This document shows positions 8,394 through 16,815 of a stretch of 64,000 nucleotides of DNA, one piece after another. The translations under genes were made by a program, and so were the position numbers. This stretch comes from CAWAPD01 sp963783865 (lineage in GTDB: Bacteria; Actinomycetota; Thermoleophilia; UBA2241): assembly GCA_963783865.1 (NCBI GenBank), contig CAWAPD010000004.1, positions 221,089 through 285,088 on the forward strand. The letters run 5' to 3'. Position 1 is the first letter of the stretch. Every line of letters starts with the position of its first letter. The notes beneath the pieces are model-generated. The model was not told the origin of the DNA. It was given only the letters and a program-made list of their open reading frames with translations, and made no database searches.

Positions 8394-10110
8394 GCTAGAC
8401 GATCTCCTGGTGCGGGTCACACGGCCCGGCCGGTACGTGGGCGGCGAGTTCCACAGCCGCCGCAAGCCCGGCGCCGCCCCCCGCATCGTGCTCTCGTACC
8501 CCGACGTGTACGAGATCGGGATCGCCAACCCCGGCCTTCAGATCATCTACGCCGCGATCAACGACGGCACGCCCGCCGCGGCGGAGCGCGCCTACTGCCC
8601 GTGGCCCGACATGGCGGCGCTGATGCGCGACCGCGGCGTGCCGCTGTGGACGCTCGAGAGCTTCGCGCCGGTGCGGGACGCCGACCTGTGGGGCTTCACG
8701 CTGCAGCACGAGCTCACCTACGCCAACGTCCTCGAGATGCTCGACCTCGCCGGGGTGCCGCTGCACGCGGCCGAGCGGGGCGAAGGCGACCCGATCGTGG
8801 CCGGCGGCGGCCCGTGCACCGCCAACCCGCTGCCGCTGGAGCCGTTCTTCGACGCCTTCTTCGTCGGCGAGGTCGAGGGGAGGGTGGGCGAGCTGGTCGA
8901 GGCGCTCGGCGCGCCCACGCGCGCCGAGCGCCTCGACCAGCTCGCTCGCGTCCCCGGCGTCTGGTCGCCGGGATCGCCCGTCCCCGTTCGTCGGCAGGTG
9001 TTCACCGGCTTCTCGACGTCGTGGCCGGTCGCCGAGCCGCTGGTGCCGCTCCTCGAGGGCGTCCACGACCGGGCCGTGATCGAGGTCATGCGCGGCTGCA
9101 CGGCCGGCTGCCGCTTCTGCCAGGCCGGCGTGTGGTATCGCCCGGTGCGCGAGCGGCCGGTCGACGTGGTCGTCGAGGCCGCCGCTCGCGCCCTGCGCAG
9201 CACCGGCTGCGACGAGGTCTCGCTGATCTCGCTCAGCTCGTGCGACTACTCGGGCGTGGAGGAGGCCGTGCGCCGCATCCGCGAGGCGTTCCCCAAGGTG
9301 CGCGTGTCGCTGCCGTCGCTGCGCGTCGACTCGGCCGCGGTCACCCTGGGCCGTCTGGGCGACGAGCAGCGCGGTTCGATCACCCTGGCTCCCGAGGCCG
9401 GCACGCAGCGGCTGCGCGACGCGATCAACAAGAACGTCGACGAGAACGCCTTCCGCGAGGCCGCGCATGCCGTCTTCGCGAGCGGCTACAGCGGCCTGAA
9501 GCTGTACTTCATGATCGGGCTGCCCGGCGAGACCGACGAGGACGTGCGGGCGATCGCCACCATGGCCGTCATCGCCCTGCGCGAGGGCAAGGCGGTGGCC
9601 CCGGGCAAGGCCCACGTCTCGGTCTCGGTCTCGTCTTACGTGCCCAAGGCCCATACGCCGTTCGAACGCGAGCGGTTCGCCGGTGAAGAGTCTCTGCGGG
9701 CGCGCCAGCAGCTCCTGCGCTCGGTGATGCCGCGCGCGGTCAAGGTCTCGTTCCACGACGTCGGCAGCTCTCTGGTCGAGGCCACGCTGGCGGCGGGCGG
9801 CGCCGCCATGGGCGGCCTCGTCGAGGCCGCCTGGCGGCGCGGCGCCCGCTTCGACGGCTGGCGTGAGGGCTTCGCTCTGGGGACCTGGAAGGCGGCGGCG
9901 GCGGAGCTCGGGATCGAGCTTGGGGCCGCCGCCTGGAGCGAGGTCGACGAGCTGCCGTGGGCAGGTATCGACGCCGGCGTGACGCCCGGGTTCCTCGCCG
10001 GGGAGCGGGAGGCGGCCGCGGCCGGCGAGGCGACGGCGGACTGCCGTTTCGGCGCCTGCGCGGACTGCGGCGTGTGCGTGGACGACGTGCGCATGGAGCT
10101 GGCCGGATGA
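8353..10110 (+). CDS. B12-binding/radical SAM protein (TIGR03960-like)
   Basis: 585 residues. An N-terminal cobalamin-binding-like Rossmann segment (SYPDVYEIGIANPGLQIIY) is followed by a radical SAM core with CTAGCRFC (CxxxCxxC) near residue 250. A cysteine-rich C-terminus (CRFGACADCGVC) may bind a further cluster. The family always sits with the DUF2344 protein encoded next and is linked in many genomes to rng-rplU-rpmA; its substrate is not established. The TTG start at 8353 is the earliest consistent choice but is uncertain. Codons for residues ~179-198 lie in a 27-bp perfect inverted repeat. Confidence 0.88.
   Translation: MEKDSCDEDRVPRELDDLLVRVTRPGRYVGGEFHSRRKPGAAPRIVLSYPDVYEIGIANPGLQIIYAAINDGTPAAAERAYCPWPDMAALMRDRGVPLWTLESFAPVRDADLWGFTLQHELTYANVLEMLDLAGVPLHAAERGEGDPIVAGGGPCTANPLPLEPFFDAFFVGEVEGRVGELVEALGAPTRAERLDQLARVPGVWSPGSPVPVRRQVFTGFSTSWPVAEPLVPLLEGVHDRAVIEVMRGCTAGCRFCQAGVWYRPVRERPVDVVVEAAARALRSTGCDEVSLISLSSCDYSGVEEAVRRIREAFPKVRVSLPSLRVDSAAVTLGRLGDEQRGSITLAPEAGTQRLRDAINKNVDENAFREAAHAVFASGYSGLKLYFMIGLPGETDEDVRAIATMAVIALREGKAVAPGKAHVSVSVSSYVPKAHTPFERERFAGEESLRARQQLLRSVMPRAVKVSFHDVGSSLVEATLAAGGAAMGGLVEAAWRRGARFDGWREGFALGTWKAAAAELGIELGAAAWSEVDELPWAGIDAGVTPGFLAGEREAAAAGEATADCRFGACADCGVCVDDVRMELAG
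8888..8945. repeat. 27-bp perfect inverted repeat inside the radical SAM gene
   Basis: Bases 8888-8914 are perfectly complementary to 8919-8945, with a four-base loop CCAC. It encodes a helix-turn-helix-like insertion (GELVEALGAPTRAERLDQLA) in frame. This is the longest of the intragenic palindromes in the window. Confidence 0.95.
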
Positions 10111-10772
10111 GGTGGTGGCTGCTGTCGTTCTCGCGCCGCGGCCCGGCCCGCTACATGTCGCACCTCGACACGGCGCGGGCCGTGCAGCGCACGCTCTCGC
10201 GCGCCGGGGTCGAGCTGGCGATGAGCGAGGGCATGCGACCCAAGCCGCGGCTGTCGCTGCCGCTGCCGCTGCCGGTGGGCGCGGCGGGCCTCGACGAGCT
10301 GGCGGTCGTCGGGGTCGAGGACGAGTGGCGGGCCGGCGACCCGGCGACCCTGCGCGCCTTGCGCGCCGCAGGCGCGAGCGGGCTGTGTGTCGAACGTGTG
10401 GTCGAAGCAGCGGAGCGGCCGCGGCCGCACGCGGCCGCGGCCGCCTACGAGTGTGAGCTCCGGGCGCCGGCCCAAGCCGTGCGTGCGCAGCTGGAGTGGT
10501 TCGCCGGCGAGCCGGCGGTCGTGATCGAGCGCCGGTCCCCCAAGGGGGTCAAGGCGCTCGACCTGAAGCAGTACGTGAGCGAGCCGCAGGCGTCGCCCGA
10601 GGGCGACGCGACGCGGCTCGCGTTCACGCTGCGCTACGCGGCCGAGGGCGCGGCGCGACCGGGCGAGTTCGTGAGGCTGCTCTGCGAGCGCCTCGCGGTC
10701 GAGCCGGTCGTGCGCGACCTGGTGCGGCGGAGCGTGACGTGGCAAGGATCGGCGCCCGCGACGGGCGCCTGA
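10107..10772 (+). CDS. DUF2344 / TIGR03936 protein
   Basis: 221 residues. The opening RWWLLSFSRRGPARYMSHLD and the PRLSLPLPLPVG segment are the hallmarks of this family, found next to, or fused with, the TIGR03960 radical SAM protein. Function is unknown; a joint RNA or tRNA modification role has been proposed only from gene context. ATG 10107 overlaps the upstream TGA (ATGA), so translation is coupled. A 14-bp palindrome at 10415-10444 encodes a proline/alanine-rich turn in the middle. Confidence 0.85.
   Translation: MRWWLLSFSRRGPARYMSHLDTARAVQRTLSRAGVELAMSEGMRPKPRLSLPLPLPVGAAGLDELAVVGVEDEWRAGDPATLRALRAAGASGLCVERVVEAAERPRPHAAAAAYECELRAPAQAVRAQLEWFAGEPAVVIERRSPKGVKALDLKQYVSEPQASPEGDATRLAFTLRYAAEGAARPGEFVRLLCERLAVEPVVRDLVRRSVTWQGSAPATGA
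10415..10444. repeat. 14-bp perfect inverted repeat inside the DUF2344 gene
   Basis: GCGGCCGCGGCCGC at 10415-10428 is repeated as its own complement at 10431-10444 around an AC loop. It encodes an arginine/alanine-rich variable stretch. Confidence 0.85.
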
Positions 10773-10812
10773 AGGTTGATGCCGGCGTGGAGCCGGCCGG
10801 AAGGAGTGCATC

Positions 10813-13680
10813 ATGAGCGACGAGGACCCGCGGGGCCAGACCCCGCAGGACGGTCCCGACCCGGGCGCGGGCATGCCGTCGGCGGACGCCGAAGGCGACG
10901 CCGGCGAGCCCAGCGAGGCGAGGGATGAGACGGGCGGCGCCGAGGCTGCCGGCGACGAGACGACCAAGCGCCGCCGCCGCGGCCGGCGCGGCGGCCGCCG
11001 GCACCGCCGCAAGGAGCACGAGGGCGACGAGGCCGCCGAGCCGGCCGCTCCCTCGGGCGAGGCCGGTGCCGCAGGGCCGGAGCCGGAGCAAGCCGCCGTC
11101 CAGGAGCCGGACGGCGGCGCCCGCGGCCAGGAGAACGCCGAGGCCGTCACGGAGACCCCGAAGCGCCGCCGCAGGCGCGGAGGGCGCTCCAAGAAGGCCG
11201 CTGCCGACGCCGGCGGCGAAGAAGGGACCGGCCGCCAGGGAGCCGAGCCGACCGAGGAGCCGCGAGTCGAGGCGCCGCCCGAGAGCGCCGTTGCGGGTCA
11301 GGCGCCGGCCGAGGCGCGAGCCGAGGAACCGGTGGCCGGCGGCGAACGGCCGCGCCGCCGGCGGCGGGGCGGCCGCTCGCGAGCGGCGGCGCCCGCGGAC
11401 AAGCGGGGCGACGACCGGGGCAGTGAGCCTGCGGCTGGGGGGGTCGCGGAAGCACCGGGGGCAGAGGCCGAGCCTGGGCCGGTGGCGGTGCCCGAGCCTG
11501 AGCCGGAGGCAGCCCCCGAGTCGGCCGGGCTCGTGGAGTTCGCCGCCCCTGTCGGGTCGTTCGCCGAAGCGCGAGCCGACGTCAAGGGAGCAGTGGGAGC
11601 GCGGCGCCGGAGGCGAAAGAAGGCACCGGTCGAGCCCGTCGATACGGAGGGCGCGGTAGAAACTCCGGCAGTGGCAGGCGACGGCGGCGTGGAGGCCGGC
11701 GAGGTCGTCCCCGAGGCGCCGGCGTCGGCAGACGCCGCGACGGGCCAGGCCACCGAGGAAGGCGAGCCCAAGGCCGGCAAGCGCCGCGGCCGGCGCGGCG
11801 GCCGTGGCCGCCGCAAGACCGCCGCGGCGCCCGACGATGGCGCCCGGGAACCCGAACCGCCGCTGCGCGAGGCGACGGTGGCGGACCAGGCGCCGGCCTC
11901 GCCCGAGGCTGTGGCCGGCGAGGAGTCCGACACCGAGACCACGACGACGCGCAAGGGCCGCGGGCGTCGGCGCGACCGCTTCGCGCGACCGGAGCCCACC
12001 GTGCCGCCCGAGATCCCGGGCTACAAGGAGATCCTCGTCAGCACCGATGCCGAGGAGCTGCGCGTGGCCCTGGTCGAGGACGGCCGCCTCGCCGAGATCT
12101 ACTTCGAGCGTCCGGGCAAGCGTTCGTACGCCGGCAACATCTACCGCGGCAAGGCCGAGAGTGTGCTCGCCGGCATGGACGCGTCGTTCATCGACATCGG
12201 CCTGGACCGCAACGGGTTCCTCTACGTCGACGACATCGCCGATCCCGAGGACGGCAGCAAGCGCCCCCGCAAGATCACGCAGATGCTCAAGGCTGGGCAG
12301 GAGATCGTCGTCCAGGTCAACAAGGACCCGATGGGCAGCAAGGGCGCCCGCCTGACGGGCAAGCTGTCACTCGCGGGGCGGTACCTCGTCTACGTGCCGG
12401 GCGGCAGCGGCGTCGGCGTGTCGCGGCGCCTCGGCCAGGACGAGCGCGACCGGTTGCGGGACATCTGCAAGTCGCTCAAGGTCAAGAACGCCGGGCTCAT
12501 AGTGCGCACGGTGGCCGAGGGCAAGGACGTCGACGAGATGAAGCGCGACCTCCAGTACCTCTCGCGCCTGTGGACGCGCCTCAAGAAGAAGGCCGACACG
12601 ATCAAGGCGCCCGGCCTCGTCTACGAGGAGGCCGACGTGTCCCTTCAGGTCGCGCGCGACCTGTTCAACGACACGTTCTCGCAGGTGATCGTCGACGACG
12701 CCAAGCAGAAGGCGAAGCTCGTCGACTACCTCAAGAAGACGGCGCCCGAGCTGGTCGACCGCGTCAAGCTGTACGACGGCGACGGGCCGCTGTTCAAGAC
12801 CCACGGCATCGACGAGCAGATCTCGCGCGCCCTCGAGCGCCGCGTGCCGCTGCCCAGCGGTGGAAACCTGGTCATCGACCACGCCGAGGCGCTGACCGTG
12901 ATCGACGTGAACACCGGTCGCTTCACCGGCGGCAAGGGGCTCGAGGACACGATCACGCGCAACAACCTCGAGGCCGCCCGCGAGGTCGTCCGGCAGCTGC
13001 GGCTGCGCGACATCGGCGGCATCATCATCATCGACTTCATCGACATGGAGCACCCCAAGAACCGCGACGCGGTGCTGAACAAGCTCCAGGCCGAGCTCGA
13101 GACCGACCGCACCAAGACCTACGTGGTCGAGATCTCGCCGCTGGGGCTGGTCGAGATGACGCGCCAGAACATCACCGATGGGGCGCGGGGGATCCTGACC
13201 CAGACGTGCCCCGTATGCGAAGGCCGGGCGCGGATCCCGTCGGCCGAGACGGTGGCGCTGGGCATCGAGCGCCGGCTGCTCGAGCACTCGGGCCGCAGCG
13301 GCGCCAAGGCGCTGCTGATCGAGGTCAACGCGGCCGTCGCCGACCGCATGGCCGCGTTCGGGCGCGCGAAGCGCATCGAGAAGGCGACGCGCAAGAGCGT
13401 GTTCTTCGAGGGGTCTCGGCAGCTCCCGATCGACACGTTCCGGATCGTCGCCGAAGGCACGGTGGCGGCCGTCGAGGCGCACCGCATCCCGGTGCGCGAG
13501 GAGCAGGAGCTCACCGTCGAGCTCGAGTACGGGCTCACGTACAGCCCGGGCGACGCCGTGGCGCACATCGACGGCTACCAGCTGGTGGTGCTCAACGGGC
13601 GCCGCCACCTGGGCGAGAAGAAGAAGGTGAAGGTCGTCACGACGACGCGGGCCGGAGGGATCGCGGCGCTGGCCGGCTGA
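10813..13680 (+). CDS. rng: Ribonuclease E/G with a long basic/acidic N-terminal extension
   Basis: 955 residues. The first ~395 are low complexity: acidic alanine/glutamate/proline stretches punctuated by arginine clusters such as KRRRRGRRGGRRHRRKE. A disordered RNA-binding arm like this is known for actinobacterial RNase E/G. The catalytic part starts near KEILVSTDAEELRVALVE, has the S1 domain (~440-540), the DNase I-like site VIDVNTGRFTGG, and the zinc-link CPVCEG. It processes rRNA and decays mRNA. The start ATG 10813 is preceded by GGAAGGAG. The stop codon lies in the loop of a hairpin. rplU follows, as in many actinomycetes. Confidence 0.93.
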   Translation: MSDEDPRGQTPQDGPDPGAGMPSADAEGDAGEPSEARDETGGAEAAGDETTKRRRRGRRGGRRHRRKEHEGDEAAEPAAPSGEAGAAGPEPEQAAVQEPDGGARGQENAEAVTETPKRRRRRGGRSKKAAADAGGEEGTGRQGAEPTEEPRVEAPPESAVAGQAPAEARAEEPVAGGERPRRRRRGGRSRAAAPADKRGDDRGSEPAAGGVAEAPGAEAEPGPVAVPEPEPEAAPESAGLVEFAAPVGSFAEARADVKGAVGARRRRRKKAPVEPVDTEGAVETPAVAGDGGVEAGEVVPEAPASADAATGQATEEGEPKAGKRRGRRGGRGRRKTAAAPDDGAREPEPPLREATVADQAPASPEAVAGEESDTETTTTRKGRGRRRDRFARPEPTVPPEIPGYKEILVSTDAEELRVALVEDGRLAEIYFERPGKRSYAGNIYRGKAESVLAGMDASFIDIGLDRNGFLYVDDIADPEDGSKRPRKITQMLKAGQEIVVQVNKDPMGSKGARLTGKLSLAGRYLVYVPGGSGVGVSRRLGQDERDRLRDICKSLKVKNAGLIVRTVAEGKDVDEMKRDLQYLSRLWTRLKKKADTIKAPGLVYEEADVSLQVARDLFNDTFSQVIVDDAKQKAKLVDYLKKTAPELVDRVKLYDGDGPLFKTHGIDEQISRALERRVPLPSGGNLVIDHAEALTVIDVNTGRFTGGKGLEDTITRNNLEAAREVVRQLRLRDIGGIIIIDFIDMEHPKNRDAVLNKLQAELETDRTKTYVVEISPLGLVEMTRQNITDGARGILTQTCPVCEGRARIPSAETVALGIERRLLEHSGRSGAKALLIEVNAAVADRMAAFGRAKRIEKATRKSVFFEGSRQLPIDTFRIVAEGTVAAVEAHRIPVREEQELTVELEYGLTYSPGDAVAHIDGYQLVVLNGRRHLGEKKKVKVVTTTRAGGIAALAG

Positions 13681-13701
13681 GCCGGCCGGCGCCGCGATCC
13701 C
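13657..13701 (+). terminator. Hairpin whose loop is the rng stop codon
   Basis: A 21-bp stem (one G-T wobble) pairs 13657-13677 with 13681-13701. The three-base loop is exactly the TGA stop of rng. Only short T-runs follow. It could terminate the rng message or protect its 3' end before the strong rplU promoter. Confidence 0.7.
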
Positions 13702-13705
13702 CAAA

Positions 13706-13734
13706 TTGACTCCCCTCTGGTGATTCGCTAACAT
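13706..13734 (+). promoter_or_regulatory. rplU promoter
   Basis: TTGACT at 13706-13711 and TAACAT at 13729-13734 are separated by exactly 17 bases, close to the sigma-70 consensus. It lies between the rng hairpin and the rplU start at 13763. Confidence 0.8.
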
Positions 13735-13762
13735 CGGGGGCCGTTGTCCAGCGGGAGAACCC

Positions 13763-14113
13763 ATGAAAGCAGCCGAGAACACCTACGCCGTCGTCAAAGT
13801 GGGCGGCAAGCAGTACAAGGTCACTCAGGGCGAGACCTTCGTCGTCGACCGCGTCGCCACCGACGAGGGCAAGCACCTCAGCCTCGAGACGCTGGCCGTG
13901 CACAGCGGCGGGTCGTTGACGACCGCCAACGAGGCCAAGGCCAGGGTCAAGGCCACCGTCGTCGAGCACTTCCTCGGCGAGAAGGTGCACGTGTTCACGT
14001 ACCGCCCGAAGACGACCTACAAGAAGGCGCGCGGCCATCGCAGCCGCCTCTCGCGCCTGCGCATCGACGCGATCGAGCCGGCGGAGCACAAGGAGAAGAA
14101 GAGTGGCTCATAA
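13763..14113 (+). CDS. rplU: 50S ribosomal protein L21
   Basis: 116 residues, normal for bL21, which binds 23S rRNA in the large subunit. AVVKVGGKQYKVTQGE is the family signature, and TYKKARGHRS near the C-terminus is the RNA-contacting segment. The start is ATG 13763. The reading frame overlaps rpmA by 11 bases, giving the usual rplU-rpmA-obgE operon. Confidence 0.97.
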   Translation: MKAAENTYAVVKVGGKQYKVTQGETFVVDRVATDEGKHLSLETLAVHSGGSLTTANEAKARVKATVVEHFLGEKVHVFTYRPKTTYKKARGHRSRLSRLRIDAIEPAEHKEKKSGS

Positions 14114-14357
14114 GAAGGGCACCGGCACCAGCCGCAACGGCCGCGACTCCGAGTCCAAGCGCCTCGGCGTCAAGGTGTTCGCCGGGCAGGTCGTGCCGGC
14201 CGGCTCCATCATCGTCCGCCAGCGCGGCACGCGCTTCCGTCCCGGCGACAACGCCGGTCTCGGCACCGACCATACGATCTTCGCCAAGGTCGGCGGCCGG
14301 GTGCAGTTCACCGAGGGCGGCGCCGGCCGCTTCGTCTCGGTCGTCCCCGAAGGCTGA
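14103..14357 (+). CDS. rpmA: 50S ribosomal protein L27
   Basis: 84 residues. The N-terminus MAHKKGTGTSRNGRDSESKR reaches the peptidyl transferase centre in bL27. There is no cleavable N-terminal extension of the Firmicutes type. The GTG start at 14103 lies inside rplU. A self-complementary 18-base GC palindrome follows at 14361-14378. Confidence 0.97.
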   Translation: MAHKKGTGTSRNGRDSESKRLGVKVFAGQVVPAGSIIVRQRGTRFRPGDNAGLGTDHTIFAKVGGRVQFTEGGAGRFVSVVPEG

Positions 14358-14360
14358 GCC

Positions 14361-14378
14361 CGCGGCCGCGCGGCCGCG
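14361..14378. repeat. GC palindrome between rpmA and obgE
   Basis: An 18-base self-complementary sequence (CGCGGCCGC followed by GCGGCCGCG). Function unknown; it lies in the 45-bp gap in front of obgE. Confidence 0.7.
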
Positions 14379-14402
14379 ATCGCTCACACCAAGGACGCGC
14401 CG

Positions 14403-15677
14403 ATGCTGACCGATCGCGCCACCATCAACGTGAGGGCCGGCCATGGCGGTAACGGCTCCGTGAGCATGCGCCACGAGCCGCACGTGCCGAGGGGAGGACC
14501 CGACGGCGGCAACGGCGCCCCCGGCGGCGACGTCGTCCTGTTGGCCACACGTCAGGTCCGCGACCTCTCGAGCTTCCGTCACGCCGTCCATCATCGCGCG
14601 CGACCCGGGGGGAACGGTCGCAGCCAGCAACGCCACGGCCGCACCGGCGAGACCGTCGTGGTCGAGGTGCCGATCGGCACCGAGGTCCGTGAGCGCGACG
14701 GCGAGGTGCTCGGCGACCTCGTGCGCGAGGGCCAGCGCGTGACTGTTGCGCGCGGCGGCGAGGGCGGTCGCGGCAACGTCTGCTTCGTGTCGTCGCGGCG
14801 GCGGGCGCCGCGCTTCGCGGAGCGCGGCCTGCCCGGCGAGGAACGCTGGATCACGCTCAGCCTCAAGCTGCTTGCCGACGTCGGGCTCGTCGGCCTCCCC
14901 AATGCAGGCAAGTCGTCGCTCCTGGCGGCGCTGACGCGGGCCCATCCGAAGATCGCGCCCTACCCCTTCACCACGCTCGAGCCCAACCTCGGCACGCTCG
15001 CTCTCCCAAGCCGCACCGTCGTGCTGGCCGACATCCCGGGGCTGGTGGAGGGCGCCAGCGAGGGGACGGGGCTCGGCGCCCGTTTCCTGGCCCACATCGA
15101 GCGCACCAGCGTGCTGCTGTACGTGGTCGACGGGTCGGACGGCGAGGAGGCGGCGCGTGCGGCGTTCCACACCGTGCGCGCCGAGCTCGCCGCCTCGAAC
15201 CCGGAGCTCAGCCGCCGGCCCGGGGTCCTGGCCCTCAACAAGATCGACCTGATGGAGCCTGGGGCCGTCGCCGCCACGTTGGCCGCGACGGCGACCACCG
15301 GCGACTTCGTCTCGGCGGTCGCCGTCTCGGCGGCCGCCGGCGACGGCCTCGACGCGCTCATCGAGGCGCTGGACCGGGCGACGGCGTCGGTGGCGCCGCC
15401 GCCGGCTCCGGAGGAGCCCGAGGCGGCGCCCGCGGTGCTGCGGCCGGGAGGCGACCGCGTCGACGCCTTCGTCGTGGAGGGCGGCGACGACGCCTGGCGC
15501 GTGCGCGGCGCGATGCTCGAACGGCTGGTCGCGAAGGCGGACCTCGACAACGAGGAGGCGGTCCGCTACCTCCAGGAGGTCATGGACCGCGCCGGCGTGG
15601 GCGATGCGCTACGGCGCGCGGGGGCGGTCGACGGCGACGCCGTGCTGATCGGCGAGGCCGAGTTCGAGCTGGCCTGA
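14403..15677 (+). CDS. obgE: Obg/CgtA ribosome-assembly GTPase
   Basis: 424 residues. Three domains are visible: the glycine-rich Obg fold (1-158, with GGPDGGNGAPGGDV), the G domain (G1 GLPNAGKSSL, G3 DIPGL, G4 NKID) and an OCT-type C-terminal domain (~345-424). It acts in 50S assembly and the stringent response. ATG 14403 comes shortly after rpmA, in the conserved ribosomal operon. Confidence 0.96.
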   Translation: MLTDRATINVRAGHGGNGSVSMRHEPHVPRGGPDGGNGAPGGDVVLLATRQVRDLSSFRHAVHHRARPGGNGRSQQRHGRTGETVVVEVPIGTEVRERDGEVLGDLVREGQRVTVARGGEGGRGNVCFVSSRRRAPRFAERGLPGEERWITLSLKLLADVGLVGLPNAGKSSLLAALTRAHPKIAPYPFTTLEPNLGTLALPSRTVVLADIPGLVEGASEGTGLGARFLAHIERTSVLLYVVDGSDGEEAARAAFHTVRAELAASNPELSRRPGVLALNKIDLMEPGAVAATLAATATTGDFVSAVAVSAAAGDGLDALIEALDRATASVAPPPAPEEPEAAPAVLRPGGDRVDAFVVEGGDDAWRVRGAMLERLVAKADLDNEEAVRYLQEVMDRAGVGDALRRAGAVDGDAVLIGEAEFELA

Positions 15678-15690
15678 CGGGACCGTCTGC

Positions 15691-15696
15691 TACCAT
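15691..15696 (+). promoter_or_regulatory. -10 element for a leaderless proB transcript
   Basis: TACCAT ends six bases before GTG 15703, so transcription would start at or next to the initiation codon. No clear -35 is seen. Confidence 0.4.
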
Positions 15697-15702
15697 GGGC
15701 GC

Positions 15703-16815
15703 GTGATGAGGACGATCGTCGTCAAGCTCGGGTCCAGCACCGTGGCCGATGCCCGCGGGCGGCTGCGGCGCGCCGTGCTGGCGGCGCGCGTCGCCGAGCT
15801 CGCCGCCCTGGCCGATGCCGGCAACCGCGTGGTCCTGGTGTCGAGCGGCGCGATCGCCTGCGGGCAGAGCCGGCTCGGCCTGGTCGAGCGGCCGCGCCAG
15901 ATGGCGGCCCTGCAGGCGTCGTCCGCCGTGGGTCAGGGCCGCCTGTTCGCGGCCTACGCGCGGCTCTTCGCCCGGCACGGGCGCACCGCCGCGCAGATCC
16001 TGCTGACCGGCAACGACTTCGAGCAGCGCGCGAGCTACGTCAACGCCCGGGGCACGCTGCGACGGCTGCTCGCCTGGGGCGTCACGCCGGTCGTCAACGA
16101 GAACGACACGACCGCGACCGACGAGATCCGCTACGGCGACAACGACGTCCTGGCCGCCCAGGTGGCGATCATGCTCCGCGCCGACCTCCTCCTGCTGCTC
16201 ACCGACCGCGACGGCCTGTACACGGCGGACCCCACGCGTCACGCCGGCGCCCGGCGGATCGACGTCGTGCGCAGCCTCGAGGATCTGGCGGCGCTGGAAG
16301 TCCGGTGGTCGGCCGGAGACGGCGCCGGCGGCATGGGCGGCAAGGTGGCCGCGGCGTTGATGGCCGCCGGCGCTCACGTGCGCACGGTCATCGCCGACGG
16401 GTCGCAGGCGGCCGTGATCGCCGACGCGTGCGGCGGGCGCCCAGTGGGCACGGACGTGCCGGCCCGGCCGGCCGGCGACAGCGCCTTCAAGCTGTGGTTG
16501 CGCTACGCCAAGCCCGTCTGCGGCACGCTCGAGGTCGACGACGGCGCCGCCCGGGCGCTCGCCGAGTCGGGCGGCAGCCTTCTGGCCGTCGGGGTCGTGG
16601 CCGTCCACGGCTCGTTCTCGGCCGGCGACGCGGTCTCGATCGCGCGCGCCGGCCGTCGCGGCGAGATCGCCCGGGGGCTCGTGACGGCCGGCGCGCGCGA
16701 CCTGCGCCGCGTCGCCGGCCTGCGCACGGCCGAGGCTCGCGGCCTGGTGCCGCATCTCGACGAGGAGGTCGTGCACCGCGACCGTCTCGTGCTGGTCGAC
16801 GGGGAGGGGACATGA
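15703..16815 (+). CDS. proB: Glutamate 5-kinase
   Basis: 370 residues, the long form with an amino acid kinase domain (1-~255) and a C-terminal PUA domain (~285-365). IVVKLGSSTV starts the kinase fold; VVNENDTTATDEI and the LLTDRDGLYTADP segment are diagnostic. It phosphorylates glutamate in the first step of proline synthesis and passes the product to ProA, encoded next. GTG 15703 or ATG 15706 starts it; the end overlaps proA by ATGA. Confidence 0.96.
   Translation: MMRTIVVKLGSSTVADARGRLRRAVLAARVAELAALADAGNRVVLVSSGAIACGQSRLGLVERPRQMAALQASSAVGQGRLFAAYARLFARHGRTAAQILLTGNDFEQRASYVNARGTLRRLLAWGVTPVVNENDTTATDEIRYGDNDVLAAQVAIMLRADLLLLLTDRDGLYTADPTRHAGARRIDVVRSLEDLAALEVRWSAGDGAGGMGGKVAAALMAAGAHVRTVIADGSQAAVIADACGGRPVGTDVPARPAGDSAFKLWLRYAKPVCGTLEVDDGAARALAESGGSLLAVGVVAVHGSFSAGDAVSIARAGRRGEIARGLVTAGARDLRRVAGLRTAEARGLVPHLDEEVVHRDRLVLVDGEGT

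Noticed and set aside
10960..11830. Apparent repeats in the rng N-terminal region
   Set aside because: They reflect low-complexity Arg/Gly/Glu/Ala coding rather than a discrete repeat unit.
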